A stretch of DNA of 64,000 bases from NCBI GenBank assembly GCA_903772945.1, contig CAICTM010000085.1, forward strand, positions 62,001 to 126,000, written 5' to 3'. Made by a program: the position numbers and the translations under genes. This stretch comes from Seminavis robusta (taxonomy: Eukaryota; Bacillariophyta; Bacillariophyceae; Naviculales; Naviculaceae). The notes beneath the pieces are model-generated. The model was given only the letters and a program-made list of their open reading frames with translations, was not told where the DNA came from and ran no database searches. Shown piece by piece: positions 54,801 to 64,000 of the stretch. Every line of letters begins with the position of its first letter. Position 1 is the first letter of the stretch.

Positions 54801-57800
54801 GATGAGAAGCTTACGGCCTCTGAGGCCTTGTTTCTGCAGGAGTACAACGAGGAGATCGAAAACACTGGGACTGTTGCCCTGTCTTTGAGTATGGAGTCCC
54901 CAGGCAGCAGCCCTTCGGTGCAGGAAGACTACTATGTTACCTTCAGTGGGCCAACAACCAGTTGGACAGGCCAAGAGATGATGGATGCGTTTGTGGAGGC
55001 ATACGGCTCCCTTCCCGGCTCTGATTCGATGATCGATGCGATCGAGGTTGGTCAACCCGTGTCCAATGACGATGGCTTCTACCTCGAGTTCACCGTGACC
55101 TCCAGTCCCGGGGCCCTGGACGAGGAGCTTACGGCCTTTGAGGCCTTGTTTCTGCAGGAGTACAACGAGGAGATCGAAAACACTGGGACTGTTGCCCTGT
55201 CTTTGAGTATGGAGTCTCCATATTTCAGCCAGATCACTGCTTTTATGCTGGTTGATGTTGATGCAGGGGATGACATTGGAGAACTAACAAATGGCATGTC
55301 ACTTGACCTTAATGATGTGTTGGGCTCTTTGTTTCATGGACAATCCCGCCACAGGTCTCTGCAAAATGCTCCTAACCCCAAAAACTTGACCATGCGGGTC
55401 GTCTCCAATCCACCTTCTCTTGATAGTGTTGCGTTTTATGAGAATGGTGTCTTAACAAGGTCGGAAACTGCATATCCCTATACATTGGCAGGTACAGATC
55501 CACTGGGAAACCTTCTACCAAGTCAAACATTGACTACTTCTTCAAATTCACTGGTTCTAAAGGCAACACCTACATTGAATGATATTGTTGGCGCACAGCT
55601 GGAAATGACTATCAGTGTTGTGTCTGCCCTCTCCGGCCCGAAAATCCCTACCAGTCCCCCCACCTCATTACCAACTGTCTCTTTTGGTAGTCCAACAATC
55701 CAGCCAACACGAGGTCCCTCAAGTGCCCCCAATCCACCACCAGCTGTGTTTCCTGGTAGTCCAACAAAGTCTTCCATGAACTCACCAACATTAGCACCAA
55801 CCAAAGTTCCAGCAAGCAGTCCTTCCGCAACACCAACAATCCAACCAACAAGGCTTCCTACAGATGCACCGACCTTTCCACCAATTGTTTCTCCTGGCAA
55901 TCCAACACAGGCTCCCAGCAAGGCTCCAACAAGAGGACCAACCAAAGTTCCAACAAGTGGTCCCACCAGAACACCAACAATCCAGCCAACAAGAGGTCCC
56001 TCAAGTGCCCCCACCTTATCACCAACTGTTTCTCCGGGTAGTCCAACAACGTCTCCCAGCAAGCCTCCAACAAGAGGCCCAACTAAAATTCCATCAGGTT
56101 TTCCTACCAGAACACCAACAATCCCGCCAACAACTGGTGCTACCAGTGTCCCCACCTCACCACCAGCTGTGTCTCCTGGTAGCCCAACAAAGGCTCCCAT
56201 GATTTCACCAACAGCAGTTCCTGCCAGAACACCAACAATCCCGCCATCACGGTTTCCTACCAGTGCCCCCACCTCACCAACTAGGGCACCCACCAGGGCA
56301 CCCACTACAGCACCCTCAAAGAATCCCACCAGACTGCCATCATCTTTACCCACTGTTACCCCAGCTGGTAAGTTGTCTGATGTGGCACTGGAAGAGCAGT
56401 GTTTTGATAATATAGCTAACAGCTAACTGTTACGAATTCCTTGCAATGGCAGTCTTTGGGGATAAGTCAACTCTCATTACGGCTTTGGAGCAGGGTGACT
56501 ATTCAGCAACGGGTCCATATGGTAAGAACACAGTATACCGCAATGCCAAAATATGGTTCTTAGATTTGGTCGGACTCACTTTTGTGCTCCATAAGGTTCC
56601 ATTGAATCATGGAATGTGCAGGCAGTGGAAAACTTTGGTATGTGATCCTCAGAGCATTTATGTCTGTCTTTCGATGTATGCTCGGAGCTCACATGAATTT
56701 GCGAACAGATTCTTTAATTAGTGTTCTCACAAGTGTAGCTACATTCAATGGGGATGTGAGCATGTGGGATGTCAGTGGGGTAACTTCCATGAACTCTGTC
56801 TTCAAAAGTATGTACAATCAGTATGTTGACTTTTATGAATAATTGTGTACAGTTGAATGGGAAGCTAACACAACTCATTGTTTTTCATGTGTAACAGATG
56901 CTGCTGCATTCAATGTCCCACTGAACAACTGGGTTGTATCAAGTGTGACTGACATGAGCTATTTGTTTGGGAACTCTGGGTTCAACTCTGATGTATCTTA
57001 TTGGCAAGTATTCTGTTTGTGGAATGTACCAGCTCCGATGGTCTTTGCCCTCGCCTCACGAGTTCTATTTAATTGATACAACAGGGATGTAAGCAGCGTC
57101 ACAAGTTTGGAATATACTTTCCGTAATGCTGCTGCTTTTAACAGTGACATCAGTTCGTGGGGTAAGTATAGACTTTGTGTACAGGGGTCTGTTTTTTTAT
57201 ATCCTTCTGTCTATGCCAAACAGTGCTTACTAGATTTTGTTTGAATTTGATGACAGATACAAGCCGAGTGACATCTCTGTCCTACGCTTTTGCAAAAGGC
57301 ACTGCCTTTAATGGCAATCTCAATTCATGGGGTACGCATACTCTCTCTGCACATAAAATGCTCAAGCACACATGTCCCTGAATCTTTTGTGCAAATTGTT
57401 AATGATACTGTAGATATCAGCAGTGTTTCGAACTTGCAAGGCGCCTTCAAGGAGGCAACCTCTTTCAATGGTGATATCAGATCATGGGGTGAGTTCATTC
57501 TGATGATTGTCGCGGCAAAATGCATGATGAGCGTACTAACACTGCTTTTACTCAAACTTGACTTCTGCTATGCAAAGACACGAGAAGTGTCACGTCCATG
57601 TACCAAACATTCATGCTTGCAAATTCTTTCAATGGTGATCTAAGTTCCTGGGGTAAGTTAAACCAAGCTGGAGTGCTGAAGCCAGGCGCTTCTTGACCTT
57701 AATTCTCCCTGATGCATTTTGATAGATACAAGCAAGGTTACAATTATTTCGTATACTTTTCAAGGTGCAACCATCTTCAATGGTGATATTAGCACATGGG

Positions 57801-60800
57801 GTAAGTTCATTGTACTTGTTTTTGGTGCAAAGATACCTAACATGCTCACAACCATTTTGTACCTTTACTGAAAATTGCAATAGACACTGGTAATGTTTTA
57901 TACATGAACAGTGTATTTTTGGGGGCTACTGCCTTCAATGTTGATATCTCCAGCTGGTAATAAAATCAGAGCAACATGGGATCAATGCTGGCTCTGAAGG
58001 AAAATGCTAATTTGAATGTTTTCCCCTAATTATTGCACAGGGATGTTGCAGCTTCGGTCGAATTCAATCAGCTCTTCGATGGAGCATCTGCTTTAAACCA
58101 TGATCTGTGCACCTGGGGTACCAAAATTACTGGCACTCCTGATGTAACATCCATGTTTCAGAATACTTCATGTCCTGAAGCAGCAACTGTTGTGGACTTG
58201 GGAGCATCTCCAAAAGGCCCGTTCTGTCATGTATGTTCATCACCCACCAAGGCACCCACTAAAGCCCCGAGCATGGCACCCACAAAAGCTCCTACAAAAG
58301 CTCCAACAACAGCCCCTACTGAGGTTCCTACCAAAATGCCATCATCCGTACCCTCTGCTGCTCCAACTCCCGGTAAGCCATGGGAAGGAGACTTGAGTGA
58401 ATTTCTGGTGTTTCAGCTAACAGGTTTGTTCACTGACTGACTGACTTACTGACTGACTGTGTTGCAGTCTTTGGTGACAAGACCGCTTTAATAGCAGCTC
58501 TGGAACAGGGTGACTACTCCCCCACAGGCCCTTATGGTAAAGAATTGGCTCCACATGAACAGCGTACAACGTTCAACCGAAGTGGCATTTCTAATCATGT
58601 TTTGATGCTCCTCCTGAATTCTAGGTTCAATTCTTACCTGGAATGTGCAAGCAGTTGATAACTTTGGTATGCGAGCCACAACATGGCTTTGTCTGTTGTA
58701 TTGGCTGTTGTGTGTTTCATATTGGAGGATGCCTTTGAACTCACCAATTCGGAACCACTGTTGTCTTTCCCCTAGACTCTTTGATAAGTGGTCTTACAAA
58801 TGTGGCTACTTTCAATGGGGACGTGAGCATGTGGGATGTCAGTGGAGTGACTTCCATGATCGGTTTTCCTAAGTAAGTCCAGTTTCAGGCTATTTCTTCG
58901 TCGCACCATTGGCATGATTTTGAAAATGCTAATCATCCTTGAATGGAATGAAACTTTGTCTAATTGCGTGTGCACAGATGCAGCTGCCTTCAACGTGCCG
59001 CTGAACAACTGGGTTGTTTCCAGTGTGACTGACATGATGGATTTGTTCAAAAGTTCTGGGTTCAATTCTGATCTATCCAATTGGTAAGCATTCCTTGCTC
59101 TTTGCAGAGGCAGCTCCTTGATTCATATTCTAACTAAGACACCTGCAACTCTCACTTCGGAATAAAGGGTTACAAGCAGCGTAACATCATTGGAGTCGAC
59201 CTTCAGTAGCGCTGCAGCATTCAATGGTGATATCAGTTCTTGGGGTAAGCCCGTGTTGTTTTCTCCTTCCATTGAAACTAGCAAACCTTTGATTTTGATG
59301 TTCACAATCGTTGTCCCACTATGCACTGAAAATGCCAGATACAAGCAAGGTCACCACCATCGCCGCAACATTCTCGGGTGCCACTTCTTTCAATGGGGAT
59401 ATTTCGACCTGGTAAGTTGATGCTGGCGGAAACCGCAGAAACTGAAAAAGCTCAGCCATTCCTCAGGTGGATTGGTGTGCATCTCTCTGGATTATGCAGG
59501 CAGACCCAGTCTGTGAATGAGATGTATAGGGTATTCTACGGTGCAACCAAGTTTGACGGCAATTTGTCTGGCTGGTAAGTTCTACAACTAGTACATGGAT
59601 TCTTTATGATCTGAGTGGAGCTTTTGTGGTGGGGATCTAATTATCAGTGTCTTTGCATTGCAGGCAAACTGGGTCTCTGACTGCACTGTTTCAAGCTTTC
59701 ATGGGTGCCACTATGTTTTCTGGAACTGGCATTGGAAACTGGGATGTGTCAAAGTGAGTCCTCCTTCTTGTATTGATGATATTGTGGATGATACCGGTGC
59801 AGCACACCTAAGTGATACTTGATTTTTTGTTAAGGCTGAATACCCTCGGCCAAACATTTGAAGGTGCAACTTCCTTTAATTCTGACCTTTCCAATTGGTA
59901 ATGAGCATCATTTGCAAACAATTGTTTCTCTTTTTTTTGTATGTGAATGCTAAACACCTTTTGAATCCAGGGATGTCTCAAAGGTTACGCATATGTTTTC
60001 AACATTCAAAAACTCTGCCTTCAATCGCGATGTTTCAAGGTAAGATAAAAAGCCGATGCTGCCACATTGATGGTTGTGTGTTAGAATCACTAACTGCTTA
60101 CATCATTCCAATGAATGCTCCTTTTGAAGCTGGGACATCTCTTCAGTAACGGAGATTTATGAATTTTTGCAGGGAGCACCATTCAATCACGAAATCTGTG
60201 CTTGGGGAAACAAAATCCAAGGAACTGCAACTGTAACTAGCATGTTTGTCTCAACAAACTGTCCTTCCAAAGACCACCCGGACCTTGGAGCCAGTCCAAA
60301 AGGCCCCTTCTGTCATTCTTGTTCACCCACCAACATGCCATCATATGTACCCTCTGCTGCTCCAACTCCCGGTAAGCCATGGGAAGGAGACTTGAGTGAA
60401 TTTCTGGTGTTTCAGCTAACAGGTTTGTTCACTGACTGACTGACTTACTGACTGACTGTGTTGCAGTCTTTGGTGACAAGACCGCTTTAATAGCAGCTCT
60501 GGAACAGGGTGACTACTCCCCCACAGGCCCTTATGGTAAAGAATTGGCTCCACACGTACAGCGTACAACGTTCAACCGAAGTGGCATTTCTAATCATGTT
60601 TTGATGCTCCTCCTGAATTCTAGGTTCAATTCTTACCTGGAATGTGCAAGCAGTTGATAACTTTGGTATGCGAGCCACAACATGGCTTTGTCTGTTGTAT
60701 TGGCTGTTGTGTGTTTCATATTGGAGGATGCCTTTGAACTCACCAATTCGGAACCACTGTTGTCTTTCCCCTAGACTCTTTGATAAGTGGTCTTACAAAT

Positions 60801-62329
60801 GTGGCTACTTTCAATGGGGACGTGAGCATGTGGGATGTCAGTGGAGTGACTTCCATGAATTCGGTTTTCCTAAGTAAGTCCAGTTTCAGGCTATTTCTTC
60901 GTCGCACCATTGGCATGATTTTGAAAATGCTAATCATCCTTGAATGGAATGAAACTTTGTCTAATTCCGTGTGCACAGATGCAGCTGCCTTCAACGTGCC
61001 GCTGAACAACTGGGTTGTTTCCAGTGTGACTGACATGATGGATTTGTTCAAAAGTTCTGGGTTCAATTCTGATCTATCCAATTGGTAAGCATTCTTGCTC
61101 TTTGCAGAGGCAGCTCCTTGATTCATATTCTAACTAAGACACCTGCAACTCTCACTTCGGAATAAAGGGTTACAAGCAGCGTAACATCATTGGAGTCGAC
61201 CTTCAGTAGCGCTGCAGCATTCAATGGTGATATCAGTTCTTGGGTAAGCCCGTGTTGTTTTCTCCTCCATTGAAACTAGCAAACCTTTGATTTTGATGTT
61301 CACAATCGTTGTCCCACTATGCACTGAAAATGCCAGATACAAGCAAGGTCACCACCATCGCCGCAACATTCTCGGGTGCCACTTCTTTCAATGGGGATAT
61401 TTCGACCTGGTAAGTTGATGCTGGCGGAAACCGCAGAAACTGAAAAAGCTCAGCCATTCCTCAGGTGGATTGGTGTGCATCTCTCTGGATTATGCAGGCA
61501 GACCCAGTCTGTGAATGAGATGTATAGGGTATTCTACGGTGCAACCAAGTTTGACGGCAATTTGTCTGGCTGGTAAGTTCTACAACTAGTACATGGATTC
61601 TTTATGATCTGAGTGGAGCTTTTGTGGTGGGGATCTAATTATCAGTGTCTTTGCATTGCAGGCAAACTGGGTCTCTGACTGCACTGTTTCAAGCTTTCAT
61701 GGGTGCCACTATGTTTTCTGGAACTGGCATTGGAAACTGGGATGTGTCAAAGTGAGTCCTCCTTCTTGTATTGATGATATGTGGATGATACCGGTGCAGC
61801 ACACCTAAGTGATACTTGATTTTTTGTTAAGGCTGAATACCCTCGGCCAAACATTTGAAGGTGCAACTTCCTTTAATTCTGACCTTTCCAATTGGTAAGT
61901 GAGCATGCATTTGCAAACAATTGTTCTCTTTTTTTGTGTGCCTGGAATGCTAAACAACCTTTTGAATCCAGGGATGTCTCAAAGGTTACGCATATGTTTT
62001 CAACATTCAAAAACTCTGCCTTCAATCGCGATGTTTCAAGGTAAGATAAAAAGCCGCTGCTGCCACATTGATGGTTGTGTGTTAAAATCACTAACTGCTT
62101 ACATCATTCCAATGAATGCTCCTTTTGAAGCTGGGACGTCTCTTCAGTAACGGAGATTTATGAATTTTTGCAGGGAGCACCATTCAATCACGAAATCTGT
62201 GCTTGGGGAAACAAAATCCAAGGAACTGCAACTGTAACCAGCATGTTTGTCTCAACAAACTGTCCTTCCAAAGACCACCCGGACCTTGGAGCAAGTCCCA
62301 AAGGACCCTTCTGTCATTTCTGCCCATAG
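51870..62329 (+). CDS. Giant surface protein: Pro/Thr stalk and three BspA-like (DUF285) repeat arrays
   Basis: About 34 exons and some 2500 residues. Exon 1 (51870-56367) encodes an acidic cytosolic part, one membrane helix at about 230-253 (KIGIIVAAAITVAATTAGIA), a Thr/Pro/Asn-rich stalk, two 106-residue domains (EDYYVTFSGPTTSWTGQEMM...), a further domain, and PTxxPTxxP repeats. Arrays follow, one 25-residue repeat per exon, such as ATFNGDVSMWDVSGVTSM, the DUF285 pattern of bacterial surface proteins. Unit 1: exons 56453-56521, 56596-56637, 56709-56807, 56898-57003, 57085-57161, 57257-57331, 57414-57488, 57578-57652, 57726-57800, 57884-57956, 58041-58372. Unit 2 runs 58468-60371 and unit 3 60467-62329, stop TAG. 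Each unit starts FGDKxxLIxALEQGDYSxTGPYG and ends LGASPKGPFCH. Exon 58776-58872 is two bases short and exon 61168-61243 one base short of their counterparts, so the frame beyond may fail unless these are sequence errors. Adhesion or cell-wall function is inference. Confidence 0.75.
54593..55228 (+). repeat. Tandem duplication of a 106-residue domain (318 bp)
   Basis: Two copies, 54593-54910 and 54911-55228, differ at only a handful of positions. Each encodes SVQEDYYVTFSGPTTSWTG...FYLEFTVTSSPGALDE...FLQEYNEEIENTGTVAL. The unit is a multiple of three, so the frame is kept. Confidence 0.92.
55640..56360 (+). repeat. Pro/Thr-rich degenerate repeat region
   Basis: Encodes about 240 residues of PTxxPTxxP and larger units such as TPTIQPTRGPSSAPT and VSPGSPTxxPSxxPT, each about 40-60 residues, degenerate at DNA level. 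Such stretches are typical of stramenopile cell-surface proteins and are probably extended and glycosylated. Confidence 0.85.
58338..62329 (+). repeat. Recent tandem duplication of a 2-kb, eleven-exon block
   Basis: 58338-60336 and 60337-62329 are nearly identical in exons and introns (offset 1999 bases at the start, 1997 near the end), including the ACTGACTGACTTACTGACTGACTG run before the first acceptor. Differences are a few substitutions and 1-4 base indels. Confidence 0.92.
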
Positions 62330-63269
62330 TGGCCGTAATATGGCTGGTTGAACCGACAGCTGCCTTGTAAACTTCCCTGATTGTCTGCTGGTGTGGCACA
62401 GTGGACCAAACATACTAAGGCTCCAACAAAAGAACTTCTTTGGATGTGGACTGTGGTATTGTCTCACCACAATGGTGATCCTTGGCTTTGTGATGATTTG
62501 ATCAGCCTTCTCCTGCCACATTGAAGATGGCAGTGTTGGTGCACTATTAGAGCCACCTTCTTCAGGTTCGAGGACAGAGACCAAGGTAGACTCGGATCCT
62601 ATCCTTGATTTGTGTTCCCACCAATAGAGGGATGGCTGAAGAAGGGGTCCCGGGAATGGGTGGTTCCACCGACAGGAGTTCAGTCGTACAACGGAGCGAT
62701 GGGCCAAAGTGGGAGAATGTGCCCCAAGGCAAAGTGGAGGCAAGGCCTTCGGACGAGGACTAGTGAATCCTTCCCTCTCGAGTCATCTTGGCGCCATTCT
62801 TCTTCTATCCTGTCAGAAAACAGACAACGAAATCCAACAGACTCGATAGACATAATGTTCATAATTTTATTTTCTTCATCTTTTGCCAAATCATCGTCTT
62901 CTATTGGATCTGTGCAGCTATACATCGAGCTCCAGGGGTCACTACCTAGCAAGCTAGCTAGAGGGGAAGACACAGCACCATTGTATAGCACATTAGCAAA
63001 AGGAAGGATACAGTTCTCTGATGACAATCATATGATCCCAAGGTCCATCATGCCCTCTCCTTTGATTAATCGTGTCTAACTACCGACTACAGTAGCTAGC
63101 TTTTGTAGCTAATCAAAACCATCAAAACAACCTACAAGAAGCTGCCTACTAGCATACACTATGTAGGCAAGTGTTGATGCGCTCATGTTTTTGTTTTTGT
63201 TTGTTTGAAGTCATTCAAAGAGATACGGCCCCCTCGAACTTGGATGGTTCCACGCTATGGAGAGAGTAT
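62330..63269. other. Intergenic, 3' of the BspA gene
   Basis: No gene recognised. Frames on both strands between 62250 and 63080 look like chance. It holds the 3' UTR of the preceding gene. Confidence 0.45.
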
Positions 63270-63640
63270 ACCTCGGCAGGTAAACTGCCTGAGTTCTCAA
63301 CCCCTTTACCTCGGCAGCCTATCTGCCTGAGCCCTCTACCCCAATTTTTGGTATTTCCTATATCCTATTTCCTGTTCCGGTCAAGCCAAAATATAGGGAT
63401 AGAGATAGGAGTAAACCAACAAAACTGGAAATTGAAGATTCTAAAAATTTAGGGGTAGAAATAAATCATGATTATTCAAGGTTAGTGTACTCAACACAAT
63501 AAGCCAGCAGAAGCTACAAAAGTTACAGGTACATACAGTAGTGACAGCTGTAAAATTATGGTTAGTGGGTAAACTGCCTGAGTTCTCAACCCCTTTACCT
63601 CGGCAGTCTATCTGCCTGAGCCCTCTACCCCTTTAATAGG
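63270..63640. repeat. Dispersed partial copy of the hairpin-rich repeat
   Basis: ACCTCGGCAG starts at 63270, 63308 and 63597, each followed by a 5-base loop and CTGCCTGAG. The body at 63372-63570 matches repeat copy C at 30644-30835 (AACTGGAAATTGAAG, TTTAGGGGTAG, AATCATGATTATTCAAGG). The two large hairpins and the closing CTGCCGAGGT are absent. Confidence 0.75.
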
Positions 63641-64000
63641 CCTCTGCAGTGTCTGTGGGACCCCCCTCATTTCCTGTCTGCGGGATCCCCCTCCTTTTTT
63701 GTCTGTGGGATCCCCCTCGTTTTGGCGAAGCCAGGATAGGGTCAAGATTACATAGTTGATGCCACTTGCCCGAACCACAGCAGCCATCGGCAACAGCCAT
63801 TAATCTGGACACTTGCCGCTTGCCGCAAGCAACGATCAATTCAACCAACAGCCATGGATCGAACCAACAGCCATCAACCGCATAGTAAGCTCCCTTAACA
63901 AGCACCAGCCAGCTTCTTTGTACAGACAACAGCCGTGTTGAGCAGCAACACACCTGGGGAACCCCCCGTCCGAGTTTCCACGCCCCGCAGCGTGGAAACT
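63641..64000. other. Window end: short tandem repeats and a terminal hairpin
   Basis: Three copies of a roughly 27-base unit around GTCTGTGGGATCCCCCTC lie at about 63650-63722, followed by short CCAACAGCCAT repeats at 63845-63882. No gene recognised. The window ends in a perfect hairpin. Confidence 0.5.
63973..64000. repeat. Perfect inverted repeat at window edge
   Basis: Arms AGTTTCCACGC and GCGTGGAAACT are exact 11-base complements around a 6-base loop. It may be the start of a longer structure or of a terminal inverted repeat that continues beyond the window. Confidence 0.8.

Noticed and set aside
55523-56353. A 276-codon Gly/Val-rich antisense frame over the Pro/Thr repeats
   Set aside because: Antisense of PTxxPT codons reads as GLVG repeats; it is a shadow of the real exon.
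62612-63079. A 155-codon plus-strand frame after the BspA gene
   Set aside because: No motif, no repeat similarity to the gene before it and overlapping minus-strand frames of similar quality.
1-64000. tRNA and rRNA genes
   Set aside because: I looked for T-arm GGTTCGA-type boxes and rRNA-like blocks on both strands and found none with matching stems; a tRNAscan run would be decisive.

Overview
The window looks like nuclear DNA of a stramenopile alga, most likely a pennate diatom. The reasons are intron-poor genes with short (50-150 nt) GT-AG and occasional GC-AG introns, secretory leaders followed by an ASAF-like plastid motif, long Pro/Thr-rich surface proteins with BspA/DUF285 repeats, a transmembrane EGF protein of a type I associate with diatoms, a selenoprotein U gene, a short copia-like LTR element and a Crypton-type recombinase. 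Species is not determinable from the sequence. All gene models were read by eye; exon joints come from splice consensus plus frame continuity.

Layout. 1.3-4.4 kb: P2-type cation ATPase (+). 5.8-6.1 kb: broken membrane-protein fragment. 7.7-10.1 kb: decayed Crypton-like tyrosine recombinase (-). 11.1-14.4 kb: type II membrane protein with two tandem glycosyltransferase-like modules (+). 14.9-18.1 kb: seven-exon multi-pass EGF protein (-). 18.4-19.5 kb: SAM methyltransferase with plastid-type leader (+). 19.7-23.8 kb: large protein with seven QPYGM repeats and a long E/K/R/A single-helix region (-). 25.3-29.1 kb: a NOTUM/pectin-acetylesterase domain fused to an ABCG half transporter (+). 29.8-31.0 kb: hairpin-rich repeat cluster, with a relative at 63.3-63.6 kb. 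31.5-33.2 kb: aldehyde dehydrogenase (+). 33.5-35.0 kb: TauD-like dioxygenase (-). 37.2-38.4 kb: mucin-like secreted protein (-). 39.3-40.2 kb: selenoprotein U with in-frame TGA (-). 40.5-42.9 kb: young gag-only LTR element. 43.0-45.8 kb: RNB-domain ribonuclease (+). 46.2-48.7 kb: unknown basic-tailed protein (-). 51.9-62.3 kb: giant surface protein with Pro/Thr stalk and three exon-per-repeat BspA arrays, the last two a very recent 2-kb tandem duplication (+).

The genes do not form a pathway. Themes that recur are the cell surface and secretory system (glycosyltransferase-like, EGF, ABCG-hydrolase, mucin-like and BspA proteins), organelle-targeted metabolism (methyltransferase, ALDH, RNB nuclease) and growth of proteins by tandem duplication (GT modules, 42-residue helix repeats, 106-residue domain pair, BspA units). 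The strongest leads are the hydrolase-ABCG fusion, the UGA-containing SelU gene with its candidate 3' hairpin, and the BspA gene caught in the act of expanding.
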